Assembly: GCA_022266195.1 (NCBI GenBank)
Contig: WHVY01000009.1
Span: 1,674,001-1,738,000 of the forward strand
Direction: 5' to 3'
Origin: Tetranychus cinnabarinus
Lineage: Eukaryota; Arthropoda; Arachnida; Trombidiformes; Tetranychidae
Length of the DNA: 64,000 bases
The notes below the pieces were generated by a model. That model did no database searches. It had not been told where the DNA came from and worked only from the letters and a program-made list of their open reading frames with translations. Positions 25,375 to 39,250 of this stretch are shown here, piece after piece. The position numbers and the translations under genes were made by a program. Each line of letters starts with the position of its first letter. Position 1 is the stretch's first letter.

Positions 25375-27960
25375 CGAGAATGGATATAATTAATATTAAT
25401 ATAATTAATGCACATCAATTGATTCTGTTAGCAAAAAAGAGATAAAAATAAGGGAAAATAAATTACTAAATTGATTCAGTATAAGGGTTCTCTGAGAAAC
25501 CATTCTCATCAAATTAAATAAAGCGAAAAGACGTTTCAATGTGAAATGTTTGGCAAAGACAATCAATCAACATGATAATTAAGTTTACAATTTATGTCTA
25601 GATTCGGTTGTTAACAATGTACACTAAACGAGCTTAAAAGCATCTTGTAATGTTTCAATTTTGAATGTTTTTTCATGTCAATGGCTAATTCAGTTTATTA
25701 TCAGTATACAATGTAAGTACGCTAGTTACTTGGTCATATAAGTCCTCTTGTCCGACCTGAGGTGATAGTTGATTGGTTTAACAGCAATGTTAATGTAACT
25801 CTAACGAGTTGAAGCTCATGTCTGCGACTAACTCCTTTATCGTAATACAATTTGATATTTTGTTGTCAATTTGTCCATTTGTTTCGCTATTTTCTGATAA
25901 TCAATAGCAACAATTAGCAACAATGCATCAATTTCAAGGTAATTTCCTCAGTCAATAACCTTTTTCAATGTTGACTTTGTTAATTTGGACTAATTTAGGA
26001 AATGGTTTATTATTGAATTGTCACTTCCAGGAACAAGTCCAGGTTATTAAATGATGAGACGAAAGGAAAGTTTCAATTTTGCGTGAAAAGACAATGTAAT
26101 TGATTGTTAAGCTGATTCAATATTTACACAAAGTAGAAACAGAAGCTTTGATATTGGATGAAATTAAAGGAAATCCGGTTAACATTGAAATGTATCAAAA
26201 TGCAATTTACCTTGCAACATGAGGTAATCAACAGGTAAATTCATTGGCAGTGAAATGATTAGCTATGAGATTAGGAATGTAAAGGTTTTTCCGATACTTT
26301 TAAGGATAAAATGTTACAATCAAATAAGCTTGTTGATTATTTAATAGCAATCAATTTATCAAGTAAATGATATTGATTCATTTGAATGATCTCATTATAG
26401 CCATTCGATTAGGATTTACATTATCTTTTGGGTTATTTTTGGGTTAACTTGGTTTGTTTTAGGATTGTTGTTTCAATTGAACTGCTTTTTTCCATGTAAT
26501 CAATATAGCATGAAAACAACTGGTGAACCTTAATTTAATCATCTGAAAACTGGTCAAATAAAAAAGGGAAAACAATCAAATCAACTTTCACTAAATTCAA
26601 TTAACCCAATTGCTGAGTTTCATTTGTCAATCAAACTGTGACTTGAAATTTGATGAAAAACAACAAAAGACTTGGTCAACATTGTGATGATGTTTTGGCA
26701 ATTATGATAATGATAAGTGATTCTTAGCATTCCAATTATGGTTAAGGATGGATAATAATGATTGTGATAATTTAAGGTTCAATCAATAGTGACGAGTGTT
26801 TGATTAACAACAAAACGTTCAGTTAAGTGTGAAAAATTTAAATAACTTTCACTCATTAATTGGGTCAAGATATCAATTGAAGTTGATCAGCTGAAGTGAA
26901 AAGTGAAAACAATTGCATTTTCAATCTTAAAAGACAGTCGAAAGCTTAATTGTTGACAAAAACAAAGCTATTATTGACTTTAATTTGAATGAGTTATTAA
27001 TAACTGAATCCTTTTTTTCAAAATTAATTTCAAGATTGAAATGAAATGGCAACATTTGATTGTTTATCCCAGAATCAGATAGAGATATAAATAAAAATGA
27101 ATTAAGAGGACGATTAAAGTTGATAAGATAATGATGTTGATTAAAAAAAGATTCATGGTTTAATATCAATTGCCTGGGAAGATGATGATATAAAAGAGAT
27201 AACTTTGTTCAATTGTCAGGTAAAATGTTTGGCCAATGAATGATGAACATGAATTTAATGAATTCACATATTAAGATGGAGACAAGAGAAACGGTTAAAT
27301 CAGAAGCAGGAAATAAACATTTGAGAAAAGATGATAATTTTGAAATTGCTGATAATCATCATTATCATCATTTGACAATCATTGAACATCTCAAAACCAT
27401 CAAAAGTTTCATTGTTTTTTTTGTGTTGCTCAAAATTTTCATCTTACAAATTGTAAGCATCACTGAATTGGTTATAAAAAAATGGTATCAAGTTATGAGC
27501 CATTGAAAGGTGAAATAAAATATAATGTTAGCCATAAAAAATGATGATTATCATCTGATGAGATGATGATAATTTAGTGACAAGTCATAACCATTTGGAA
27601 GGTTATCAACATCAATTGGAAACCGACAATTGTAATAAATATGTAATTCGCTCTGTTCAATAGCATTAAGACCAACCTCAAAGGTGTTTTTTATGAGACA
27701 TTTAGTGATACTTTGATATTTCTATTCCCATCATCATTTAGTTGCCCCAAAAATCGAAGTTTATTTTTTAAAAAATGGTGAAAAACACCTAAGAATTAGC
27801 GAAAATGAAGATTTTGAGAAGAAAATGTTCAATGGCATTAAGACCACGTCTTTGTTAGTCTAACCCACAGTAAGGCAATCAACAGTTTTTGACCTCTTTA
27901 GATACTTCATCATCATTTAAACTGAGAAATGAAATTTTTTGTGTGAAATAAAACAGATTA

Positions 27961-28290
27961 GTGCGATTTGCAGTCGACCGCTCTCTGTGACCGTACGAAT
28001 TAGAGCGCTGAAACTTATGACTTTTTATTTCTCAAAATAAGTGCATTTTCTCATTACCCATCAAAAGTCACATCAAGGAAATGAGTTTAATGAAAAGTCT
28101 GCTTCCATAATTATACAAAATGCGATCTAAGTTCAACTTTGACCTCGATTTTCTCGAAAACTATCGATGAACGAAATATTTGAATATCACAAATGGACTC
28201 AGTTCCTATTTCCCTAAAAACTAACAGAATTTAAATCTGAAAGAAATCAATTTCTATCCGTTTCTGCCCGTTTGTGTCGATTTGTGAATA
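27961..28290. repeat. Outlying unit of the 33-39 kb repeat family
   Basis: Contains the family landmarks in order: a CTCTGTGACCGTA block, GAAACTTATGA, CATCAAAAGTCACATC, GTCTGCTTCCAT and TTTCTCGAAAACTATCGATG. These match units in the central array, in the orientation of its right half. More diverged than the array units. Confidence 0.7.
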
Positions 28291-28483
28291 AATTTGACAA
28301 TTGTATCGTTTTAATAAAAACCCTTATTTCAGATACCAATGTAACTCAGTATAATATTAATTTTGAACATAAGCAGACTGTAAATAAGATGTACAATTTA
28401 TTTATAATAAGGAATAGAACAATTGTTAACAAAAAATCTTTTTACATGACCAATTAATATATAAATTCAATGACAATCCATTT

Positions 28484-28650
28484 AACAATCCTTTCAATGC
28501 AAGAACTTTGTTCTTTCATAATACTGAAAGTATAAATTGCATTAATTTTTGCATCCACAAAAGGCACAATTGAGTTAATTGTAAATATGATTAAGAATAT
28601 CATTAACTAAAATCAACTTACAGATGAAAGAATCATAGTGAATGGACAAA
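28484..28650 (+). repeat. Dispersed direct repeat, copy 2
   Basis: Second copy of the repeat at 21391-21549, same strand, with substitutions and small indels. It lies about 280 bases beyond the 3' end of the left GalNAc-transferase gene. Confidence 0.75.
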
Positions 28651-28931
28651 CTCTTCAGTAAAAATGAAAATAATTTTCAATAAATCGCAGGCAGTTTTTA
28701 TAATCATTGATCCAGTCCCAATCATGATCACGAATTACTTTGACAAAATAAATTGTTAATATTATATCATACATACAATGACATCAATTGTATTGACTGA
28801 TGAGCAAGAAGTTAACTTTCCTTTGGTATATTCAAATACAAGGACAGTAATTAGTTATGAAAGTATAGGAACAATCCATATTGTCAGCCATAATGAATGT
28901 ATTTCTTGCAATTCCTTTGGTCAGGTTGCCA

Positions 28932-31900
28932 TTAAACAGCAATCTTTGAATCATCATTATCAGTGTGTGTTTTATTATGTTCAGGTGTTTGCCATTTAAA
29001 GTTTGAAACTAGAATCCATTGTTGCGATTCACTGTTATCACATTCTTGTAATGTTGGATGAATTGCATCAAGAGTAGAATCAGATTTGTCTAAACAAAGT
29101 CCTGTGTTAACATGAACAATTGTTTGCTCTTTCGTATGATATTCCCACATTTGATTGCCTCCTAACCCATGACATCGAATCAATTTAACAGGCTCTTTTT
29201 TACTGGAAGCATCTAAACAATTATCGTCTGACATGATTTGTTTACGTTTTGTATAAGCAAACACCTGATTACCACCCATTCCATGGCACTGGCTCATTGC
29301 AGCATTTTCACCACTTTTACGTCCAAATGTATCAAGACAATGATTTATGGCAACATTACGAATCTCACCCAATGAATAGTAATCCAATGGCATTTGAGAT
29401 TCAGGGTAAACATTTTCAAGATACCAACGGAAACTTTTGCACTTCAATTTTTCTCGTAACTCTTTTCGTCCTTTTGTATCACCTTTATTAACCTTCTTAG
29501 CTGCTGGATTAATGGCATAATAAAAGTCTTTCCATTCATCAAGCCAAACATCAGCTAAACGAGCGTTGTTATGATTAACTATCTTAGTTGTACCGCCAGG
29601 GAAAGTGTAAGGCGTAGATTTACGGAAAACATGACCAACATGAGAACAAGTTGCTATCTCAAGTGTTCCTCCACACATCCAGATCTGAATGAGCATAAGT
29701 CAATGATGATAGTTAGTTGATGTGTTGAAGTGATTAAAAAAATGTCAGTTCGTTTCATTCAGGGCAGGTAAATGCATAGAAATAATTCATTTATCACAAA
29801 ACATAATTGAAGTTATCCATCATGAAAAGAGAAAGAAACATTAACAAAAATACGTTAATTATTTGTTGTTGGATAGTTTAGTGTAAATTAATATCTCACC
29901 CTGAAACTTAATTCAAGATTTTCTCCTCCCCAGATTTCCATTCCTTCATCGTATTTACCAAGATATTCAAAGTAATCACGATCAATAGAGAATAATCCTC
30001 CAGCCATTGTAGGTGTTCTGTAAAGTACAAATAATTATTTTACTTTTAATTTAATTAACTAATAACATTAATCGTGACCACAATACTAATGAATAAAGAA
30101 TACAAATTTATCAACATTAGTCAATACTGACCTAACGGGTTCACTTCTATCACCATTACGACGATCAATTTCCCGTTGAGGAACTCGATACCATCTAAAA
30201 TTAAGTCTCCAATTGAATCCTCCCCAAGTCATATCTGATGCTGGGATATATTCAAAATTATCATCACTTATCACATCAATAATAGGACAAACAACACGAG
30301 TTCTGTAAAAATAATTAGTTTACACAAAGAGACAAAAATAATTAGTTTAATATGTATCTATGATTATTATTATTAAATGAACAAATGATATTATCTTTAC
30401 CTATCTTCTCTTATTCTTGCTAATAAAGGTTCCAACCATCCTTTTGAGCATTCACAATGAGCATCTAGAAAGGTAATTACTTGACCTTTAACATGTGATG
30501 CTCCTAAAAGACGAGCTCGAATCAATCCTGATCTGTTCCCCGTTCTTAAAACATGAACAGGGACCGGCAAAGTAACCACATAATCTTCTAATTTTTTACC
30601 TAAATGTTCTGATAAACGTAAAAGAAAACAGAAAATGTTTGATATATCGTAGTAACTATGTTGTTTAGGAATTGAGACCCAATTCAAATGGAGAGTGTAG
30701 AGCAGAAAATTGACTCAGCTTGGTGCTATCAATCTCAAAGTTGAAATGTTGAGAAATGATTAGATCCATTGCATTATTAACAAGGGTTATTACAAGTATA
30801 ATTTAATCAACTAGAAAAGTTGAAATCAAGTTTGAGATGATAAACAGGAAATGAATGAAATAATAAAGTTAAAGCTATTTCAATAAGAAGAAAAGAGAGA
30901 TTAATCATAAGCTCACCTCCATCACTAGCATCATCAACAAGAATAATCTCCTCAAGAAGAGTCCTTGGTGAGGTTCGGATAATACTATGAACAGTTCGTA
31001 ATAAAGTTGACCAAGCTTCATTATGAAAAACAATGACAATGCTGGTTGTAGGTAATTCACTTGGATAACGTTTCTTCTTGCATCTAAATTATAATCAAAG
31101 AAAAGATAATTTATTTAGATTTATTTATTGATTAAACAATACAATTAATATACAATTAATTAGTCAACTTACGAATCCATTCTAACATCAGGCAAAGATC
31201 TGTTTAACGCAATTCTATCACTGGCCAACAGATTAAATTGATTTAATTTAAATTTCTCATTTTTAAGAGATTCTTCTTCTTTCGGAATATTAACGGGTTT
31301 ACCCTTTTCACCAGGCCATGAACTTGGATTTGTAGCCAAGACTGTAATAAAATGATTTAATGAAAAAAAAATACTCTCTTTACGCGCAATAAAACACAGT
31401 GCTTATCAGTGAGAGATTCACTGATATGTAATGAGGGTTTTATAATATGTAATGGATACATATAAGTGAGGAACAATCACTTATTAGCACTGTGATTGAT
31501 TGCGCGTAAACACCATTATTATGTATTGTAAAAAAACTCTTCATTGATCTGCAATTTTTGCACAAATACATAATAAAAGTATATAGTAATACAAACAAAT
31601 AAAACAGTTTTTATATCGAAAATTAAATATCGTCAACGATAACAACTTACCTGGTGATTTCCATTTTCTAAGTTGATTTGATTTAAATGGTAAAAGAAGG
31701 GAATTGGCATTTTCATTTACAATTAAATTATCACTATTTAAATTTGATAAATCATTTTCAATTGATTCCTCTATTCCATTGTAATTAAAATTCACATTAT
31801 TAGGATTATTTGCACTAGAAGATGATAATTGAAATAATTTACGTTGTTTTCCACCAACACAATTAATACCAGAACTACCTAAACAGTCCATATAATACAC

Positions 31901-32044
31901 AAGTACACTGAACCCCACCAGAATCCAGATAAAAGATGACAATATTATTAACCGGTAAGTACTCCATCTAAATAAACGAAGTCTTATTAACATTCTGTAC
32001 AATGTTTGATGACAGGAAAGGCTTTCACTTGTTTGTAAAGTCAT
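28932..32044 (-). CDS. Polypeptide N-acetylgalactosaminyltransferase, left copy
   Basis: Golgi type II membrane enzyme that starts mucin-type O-glycosylation by moving GalNAc from UDP-GalNAc to Ser/Thr. Seven exons on the minus strand: 32044-31651, 31341-31173, 31083-30917, 30608-30401, 30302-30132, 30017-29900, 29684-28932, in frame, 659 residues. A membrane anchor (residues about 31-51) is followed by an Asn/Ser-rich stem. The GT-A catalytic region shows [30 protein letters not shown], the metal-binding DAHCE (DxH near residues 292-294) and [17 protein letters not shown]. Exon 7 carries a ricin-type lectin domain with NQVF, NQMW and QQW repeats. A near-identical inverted copy lies at 39879-42981; the two differ mainly in the last about 55 residues. 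Introns are short except intron 1, which contains a MITE. Confidence 0.93.
31379..31510. mobile_element. MITE in intron 1 of the left GalNAc-transferase gene
   Basis: Inverted ends TTTACGCGCAAT...CACAGTGCT about 33 bases long at both edges. The same element sits in intron 1 of the right copy (40400-40509) with matching flanks, but about 20 bases shorter inside. It therefore inserted before the gene was duplicated. Confidence 0.85.
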
Positions 32045-33000
32045 AACAAAAAAAAATAATTAATTAACTGTTAATTGACCACATCAATCGATGTTATGAA
32101 AGCAAATAAATTGAAGTCTCAAACATCTGGCAGCTTCATTTTTGTTAGAGATTGCCTGTTTGGCATTTATTGAGAGTAGATACCAAAGCCAGCCAAATTG
32201 AGCCATAAGCTGCTTTTCGGCTCACAGCTTGAACTAAACTCAGCTAAAAGTGGCAATTTGAGTGAGCTGGCTAAAACTTAGCTGGCTTCGGTGTCTAATT
32301 GAGAGGCCTCAGCAGGTGTTGTGGTGCCGCTTGTAGGTACAAAAAGGAGATTACATTTACTGAGGGTTCTTTGAATTTTGTGTGGCCATTGGTTATGCAT
32401 TTAAAAGTAATTTATGGCATTTTAAGGGATGTTTCATGGCATATTGAGATGTATGGATTTAGGAATCGCTGATCTGATAGAGTCATGTATTGACAACAAC
32501 TGTGAAGTATTGAAAGAATTGGTTTAATCTCAATTTAGTATTAAACAAAAGATTGAAAAGTGAAGACGAAACTCCAATTTTTTGATATTTGGTCAGATAA
32601 TAAAATATATATAATATTAATGATTCAAATCAATTGTAATAATCAAAGTGTTAGTAACACTAAGGATAAGAAGGATAAGAATTTGGGAATTATTTGTAAT
32701 ATCAAGTTGAATAGTTAGATAATGATGATGTTGATCTAAAAAACGAAGATTTTTATTGAAGATGGTTGTGAATGACGATATTGAAGTAATACTGACAATG
32801 ATCAGTAAATCAAGGTGACAACAAATTGTCAACACAATAATCCAGATGGCAAGACACTTATCCAATTGATAATTCAATGTGATCGTTAATCTTGAGTTTA
32901 AGATTTTGTCAAATCAAGAGAACGATGAAATCAATTAAATTTTGGTTCCAACTTATTACTTGAAAACTGGCTGTTACTAAAAGGCACAATTAACACATCA
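32045..33000. other. Upstream region of left GalNAc-transferase gene
   Basis: The first about 110 bases match, inverted, the upstream region of the right copy (about 39770-39878). After that the two sides diverge. Contains the MITE at 32177-32297; otherwise no gene is seen. Confidence 0.55.
32177..32297. mobile_element. MITE-like hairpin upstream of left GalNAc-transferase
   Basis: Inverted ends TAGATACCAAAGCCAGCC and complement of TAGACACCGAAGCCAGCT, with further pairing inside (AAATTGAGCC against AAGTTTTAGCC); about 121 bases. The interior is rich in AGCT/GGCT. Not found at the matching place upstream of the right copy. Confidence 0.65.
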
Positions 33001-34276
33001 ATTGACACAAATGCACTTAAACGGACGAAAACGATTCTCTTTCGAATTTAGACTCTGTTGGTTTGTTGGGAATTAAAAACTGAATCCATTTTTGTGATTT
33101 AAAAATTTTTTCTGATGAACAGCTATCGAGAAAATCGAGTTCAAAGTTGAAACTTCGATAGCCTTTTAAACATTAACGGAAGCAGATTTTTTCATAAAAC
33201 TCATAGAACTGATGTAACTTTTGATAATCAAGCAGAAAATTTACTTACTTTGAGTAATAAAATTTTCTGGTTTCTGTTAAATAGATTAGTTCATTGTTTA
33301 TTTAAACCGATCGTTTTCTGTGACCGTAAGTGTTAGCGAGCTGAAACTTATTATTTGTCCATAAAATTTGTCAGCTAACATTATGGATTGACCACTTTAA
33401 GCGATTTCGAAACGGTTTTCTTGCTTTTGGCTATTAGCCTTAAAACTTTGAGCTTGGATATTCTGATAATTTTAGCCCCTAAAATCATCATTGCTTCAGC
33501 ATTTTGTCCCTTTGCTAATAAGCAATTCAATGCAATTCAATAACTTTCCATTGGACCATTTGGGAATGATATTTGGGCTGGAAATGCACAAGCAACCACT
33601 TATTTAACAAACTAAACTCATATAAACCCATTTCTTAATGAATAAACCAATTTTCTGGTTAAACTTATTAATGTAATGCAAAGACTGCTGCCACAGACTC
33701 GAACAATTGAGTAAAGAGTTTAGACCTAGTCAAGTTTTTAGGGACATTGAAACTATGTCCATTGGTACTATTTACTAATTCGTCCGATGGATAGTTTTCG
33801 AGAAAATCAATGTCGAAGTTGAAACTTTGAACCTTTTTTATTCAACTATGGAAGCAGATATTTTCATGAAACTCATTTCAATGATTTAACTTTTGATGAC
33901 CAAACAGAAAATGGTATTATTTTTTTATAAAAATTCTCCGATTTTTGTAAATCAGATCAGTTCGATTTTAAGTTAAACTGACCTTTTTCTGTGAGCTTTA
34001 GTGTTAGAGATTTGAAACTTATTATTAGTACATAAAAATTGTTTCGCCACATCATAGATTGAATAATTTTCTCAAAAAAATCAAAAGATCTCTTGATTTT
34101 GGTCGTTGGACTTAAAACTTTGAGCTTCGATATTTCGATAATTTTTGCACCTACAGTCATCATTCCTTCAGCATTTTGTCCCTTTGCTAATAAATAAATC
34201 AATGCAATTCAATAACTTTCCATTGGCACATTTTGGTCATGATTTTTGGGTTGTAAATGTACTAGCAAACACTTAT

Positions 34277-34990
34277 TTAACAAACTAAACTCATAAAAAC
34301 CCATTTCTTAATGAATGAAACAATTTTCTGGTTAAACTTTTTTATGTAATGCAAAGACTGCTGCCAAAGACTCGAACAATTAGGTAAAGAGTTTATACTT
34401 AGTGACGTTTGTAAAGACATTAAAATTAAGTCCATTAATACAATTAACTGATTCGTCCGATGGATAGTTTTCGAGAAAATCGATGTCGAAATTAAAACTT
34501 TGAACCTCTTTTCTGCAACTATGGAAGCAGATATTTTCATGAAACTCATTTCAATGATTTTACTTTTGATGAGCAAAAAGAAAATGCACTAAATTTTCGA
34601 TACAATATTCTATGTTCTTTGTAAAACAGATCAAAACAATTTTAAGTTTAACCGACTTTTTTCTGTGATTTTTAGTGTTAGAGATCTGAAACTTATTATC
34701 CGTAGCTGGAAATCATTTGTACACAACATTCACTGAAAAATGTTTTCCATATTTCAACAGTTCTCTTGATTTTGGCCATTGGCCTTAAAACTTTGAGCTT
34801 CGATATTTCGATAATGGTAGCACCTACAGTCATCATTCTTCGGGCAAATATTAGATTTTATTATGGAATAAGTTGTGTAGAAATGAATAATTTCTCAAGA
34901 TTATACAGAAAAAGTTATAGCATAGTTTTTAGATTTGATTCTTACTTAATAAAAGTGCACGGTTATATGAACACAAATCTTACGTGTTGA
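34277..34990. repeat. Inverted repeat segment, left member
   Basis: This segment and 37579-38292 are inverted copies: the two conceptual ORFs in each give identical translations at mirrored positions. It marks the best-conserved part of the central palindrome. Confidence 0.85.
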
Positions 34991-37578
34991 ATGAACTTCA
35001 TTATTAAATGAATAAGCTCAGATTTTTTCGATCTTCGAGTCATAGCATATTATAGCTCGTAATAGACTCCAAAGTTTGTGAAGGAATGATGATTGTTGGT
35101 GATGTCATCCTCGAAATATCAAGGCACAAAGTTTTGATGCAAATGGCCAAAAACAAGAGAACTGTTCATAAATTGAAAAAATTATTCAATCCATGATGTG
35201 GCGAAACAATTTTTATGTACGGATAATAAGTTTCAAGTCTTTAACACTAAAGATCACAGAGAAAGGTCAGTTTGCTTTAAAATCGAACTGATCTATTTTA
35301 CAGAAAACGGAAAATTTTATTCCACAAAATAATACCATTTTCTGTTTGGTCATCAAAAGTTAAATCGTTAAAATGAGTTTCATGAAAATATCTGCTTCCA
35401 TAGTTGCAGAAGAGAGGTTCAAAGTTTCAACTTAGACTTCGAATTTGAGCTTGGATATGCCGATGATTTAGCCCCTAAAATCATCATTCCTTCAGCATTT
35501 TGTCCCTTTGCTAATAAATAAATCAATGCAATTCAATAACTTTCCATTGGACCATTTGGGCATGATATTTGGGATGCAAATGCACAAGCAACCACTTATT
35601 TAACAAACTAAACTCATAAAAACCCATTTCTTAATGAATAAACCAATTTTCTGGTTAAACTTACAAATATAATGCAAAGACTGCTGCCAAAGACTCGAAC
35701 AATTAGGTAAAGAGTTTAGACTTAGTTACGTTTGTAAAGACATTAAAATTAAGTCCATTAATACAATTAACTGATTCGTCCGATGGATAGTTTTCGAGAA
35801 AATCGATTTCGAAGTTGAAACTTTGAACCTCTTTTCTGCAAGTATGGAAGCAGATATTTTCATGAAACTCATTTCAAAGATACAACTTTCAAAGACCGAA
35901 TAGAAAATGGTCTTATTTTGTGGAATAAAACTTTGCTTTTTCTCTAAAACAGATCAGTTCGATTTTAAGTTAAACCGACCTTTTTCTTTGATCTTCAGTG
36001 TTAGAGATTTGAAACTTATTATCCGTACATAAAAATTGTTTCGCCACATCATGGATTGAATAATTTTTTCAAAATGTCAATAGTTCGCTTGATTTCGGCC
36101 TTTTGTCTTAAAACTTTGTGCCTCGATATTTCGATAATGCTAGTACCTACAGTCATCATTCTTTGGTCAAATATCAGATTTTATTATGTCATATGATGTA
36201 TAGGAATATTAAATTATTCAAGATTCTACAGAAAAAGTTATAGCTTAGTTGTTAGATTTGATTTTTACCTTATGAAAGAAAATGATTATATAAACACAAA
36301 TTTTACGCGTTGAAAGAACTGCATTATTAAGTGAATAAACTGAAATTTTTTCAATCTGCGAGTTATATCATTTCAAAGCTCGTAATAGAATCCAAAGTTT
36401 GGTGAAGGAAGGATGACTGTAGGTACTACCATTATCGAAATATCGAGGCACAAAGTTTTGATGCAAATGGCCAAAAACGAGAGAACTGTTCATGAATTGA
36501 AAAAATTATTCAATCCATGATGTGGCGAAACAATTTTTATGTACGGATAATAAGTTTCAAATCTCTAACACTGAAGATCAAAGAAAAAGGTCGGTTTAAC
36601 TTAAAATCGAACTGATCTGTTTTAGAGAAAAAGCAAAGTTTTATTCCACAAAATAAGACCATTTTCTATTCGGTCTTTGAAAGTTGTATCTTTGAAATGA
36701 GTTTCATGAAAATATCTGCTTCCATACTTGCAGAAAAGAGGTTCAAAGTTTCAACTTCGAAATCGATTTTCTCGAAAACTATCCATCGGACGAATCAGTT
36801 AATTGTATTAATGGACTTAATTTTAATGTCTTTACAAACGTAACTAAGTCTAAACTCTTTACCTAATTGTTCGAGTCTTTGGCAGCAGTCTTTGCATTAT
36901 ATTTGTAAGTTTAACCAGAAAATTGGTTTATTCATTAAGAAATGGGTTTTTATGAGTTTAGTTTGTTAAATAAGTGGTTGCTTGTGCATTTGCATCCCAA
37001 ATATCATGCCCAAATGGTCCAATGGAAAGTTATTGAATTGCATTGATTTATTTATTAGCAAAGGGACAAAATGCTGAAGGAATGATGATTTTAGGGGCTA
37101 AATCATCGGCATATCCAAGCTCAAATTCGAAGTCTAAGTTGAAACTTTGAACCTCTCTTCTGCAACTATGGAAGCAGATATTTTCATGAAACTCATTTTA
37201 ACGATTTAACTTTTGATGACCAAACAGAAAATGGTATTATTTTGTGGAATAAAATTTTCCGTTTTCTGTAAAATAGATCAGTTCGATTTTAAAGCAAACT
37301 GACCTTTCTCTGTGATCTTTAGTGTTAAAGACTTGAAACTTATTATCCGTACATAAAAATTGTTTCGCCACATCATGGATTGAATAATTTTTTCAATTTA
37401 TGAACAGTTCTCTTGTTTTTGGCCATTTGCATCAAAACTTTGTGCCTTGATATTTCGAGGATGACATCACCAACAATCATCATTCCTTCACAAACTTTGG
37501 AGTCTATTACGAGCTATAATATGCTATGACTCGAAGATCGAAAAAATCTGAGCTTATTCATTTAATAATGAAGTTCAT

Positions 37579-38292
37579 TCAACACGTAAGATTTGTGTTC
37601 ATATAACCGTGCACTTTTATTAAGTAAGAATCAAATCTAAAAACTATGCTATAACTTTTTCTGTATAATCTTGAGAAATTATTCATTTCTACACAACTTA
37701 TTCCATAATAAAATCTAATATTTGCCCGAAGAATGATGACTGTAGGTGCTACCATTATCGAAATATCGAAGCTCAAAGTTTTAAGGCCAATGGCCAAAAT
37801 CAAGAGAACTGTTGAAATATGGAAAACATTTTTCAGTGAATGTTGTGTACAAATGATTTCCAGCTACGGATAATAAGTTTCAGATCTCTAACACTAAAAA
37901 TCACAGAAAAAAGTCGGTTAAACTTAAAATTGTTTTGATCTGTTTTACAAAGAACATAGAATATTGTATCGAAAATTTAGTGCATTTTCTTTTTGCTCAT
38001 CAAAAGTAAAATCATTGAAATGAGTTTCATGAAAATATCTGCTTCCATAGTTGCAGAAAAGAGGTTCAAAGTTTTAATTTCGACATCGATTTTCTCGAAA
38101 ACTATCCATCGGACGAATCAGTTAATTGTATTAATGGACTTAATTTTAATGTCTTTACAAACGTCACTAAGTATAAACTCTTTACCTAATTGTTCGAGTC
38201 TTTGGCAGCAGTCTTTGCATTACATAAAAAAGTTTAACCAGAAAATTGTTTCATTCATTAAGAAATGGGTTTTTATGAGTTTAGTTTGTTAA
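37579..38292. repeat. Inverted repeat segment, right member
   Basis: Mirror of 34277-34990 about 36284.5. See the palindromic array. Confidence 0.85.
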
Positions 38293-39250
38293 ATAAGTGT
38301 TTGCTAGTACATTTACAACCCAAAAATCATGACCAAAATGTGCCAATGGAAAGTTATTGAATTGCATTGATTTATTTATTAGCAAAGGGACAAAATGCTG
38401 AAGGAATGATGACTGTAGGTGCAAAAATTATCGAAATATCGAAGCTCAAAGTTTTAAGTCCAACGACCAAAATCAAGAGATCTTTTGATTTTTTGAGAAA
38501 ATTATTCAATCTATGATGTGGCGAAACAATTTTTATGTACTAATAATAAGTTTCAAATCTCTAACACTAAAGCTCACAGAAAAAGGTCAGTTTAACTTAA
38601 AATCGAACTGATCTGATTTACAAAAATCGGAGAATTTTTATAAAAAAATAAGTACATTTTCTTGTTGCTCATCAAAAGTTAAATCATTGAAATGAGTTTC
38701 ATGAAAATATCTGCTTCCATAGTTGAATAAAAAAGGTTCAAAGTTTCAACTTCGACATTGATTTTCTCGAAAACTATCCATCGGACGAATTAGTAAATAG
38801 TACCAATGGACATAGTTTCAATGTCCCTAAAAACTTGACTAGGTCTAAACTCTTTACTCAATTGTTCGAGTCTTTGGCAGCAGTCTCTGCATTTCATTAA
38901 AAAGTTTAACCAGAAAATTGGTTTATATGAGTTGAGTTTGTTTAATAGGTGGTTGCTTGTGCATTTGAAACCCAAAAATCATGACCCAAATGCGCTAATG
39001 CAAAGTTATTGAATGCAATTGTGTTATTAATTAGCAAAGAATTGAATTGGTGAAATAATGTTGACTTTAGGTTAAGCCGTTCTCGAAATATCTAAGCTCA
39101 AAGTCTTAGTGTAAGGCCAATGACCAAAATCAAGAGAACTGTTAATCAATTCAAGCAAGTTCTCAATGTATGATGTGTAAAAACAATTTTTATGGACTGA
39201 TAATAAGTTGATAATAAGCTCTGCAGTTCTTATGGTCAAGTTTATGTTGT

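Larger units (their letters stand above)
25375..28931. other. Gene-poor DNA between GalNAc-transferase copies
   Basis: AT-rich sequence with no convincing gene. 27961-28290 is a diverged unit of the palindromic repeat family at 33.0-39.25 kb, and 28484-28650 is the second copy of the dispersed direct repeat. ORFs at 26927-27169, 27240-27506, 28272-28457 and 28778-28999 show no family features. Confidence 0.55.
33000..39250. repeat. Nested palindromic repeat array
   Basis: About 6 kb of related units of roughly 660-670 bases. On the plus strand the landmark CCGATGGATAGTTTTCGAG occurs near 33785, 34457 and 35778; its complement occurs near 36780, 38105 and 38770. The main symmetry axis is 36284.5: for example 36060 pairs with 36509, and inverted copies at 34277-34990 and 37579-38292 are the same. 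The arms are best conserved from about 34.2 to 36.06 kb and are recognisable out to about 33.1 and 39.25 kb. Three related spacers of about 250 bases lie at about 34.82-35.07, 36.14-36.41 and 37.50-37.75 kb, each flanked by inverted arms, so smaller palindromes sit inside the large one. ORFs here are repeat by-products with no family features. It may be a foldback-type element or an inverted satellite. Confidence 0.85.

Noticed and set aside
29249..29491. ORF antisense to GalNAc-transferase exon 7 (also 42407-42649)
   Set aside because: Shadow of the well-supported lectin exon; conserved in both copies only because the exon is.
34277..34576. ORFs repeated exactly at 34277-34576/37993-38292 and 34766-34990/37579-37803 as possible genes
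   Set aside because: They are identical only because they lie in mirrored repeat arms; they have no family features and related array units do not keep them open.
33000..39250. Palindromic array as a CRISPR-like or tandem tRNA array
   Set aside because: Units are hundreds of bases long, inverted and AT-rich; no short regular spacers and no tRNA folds.
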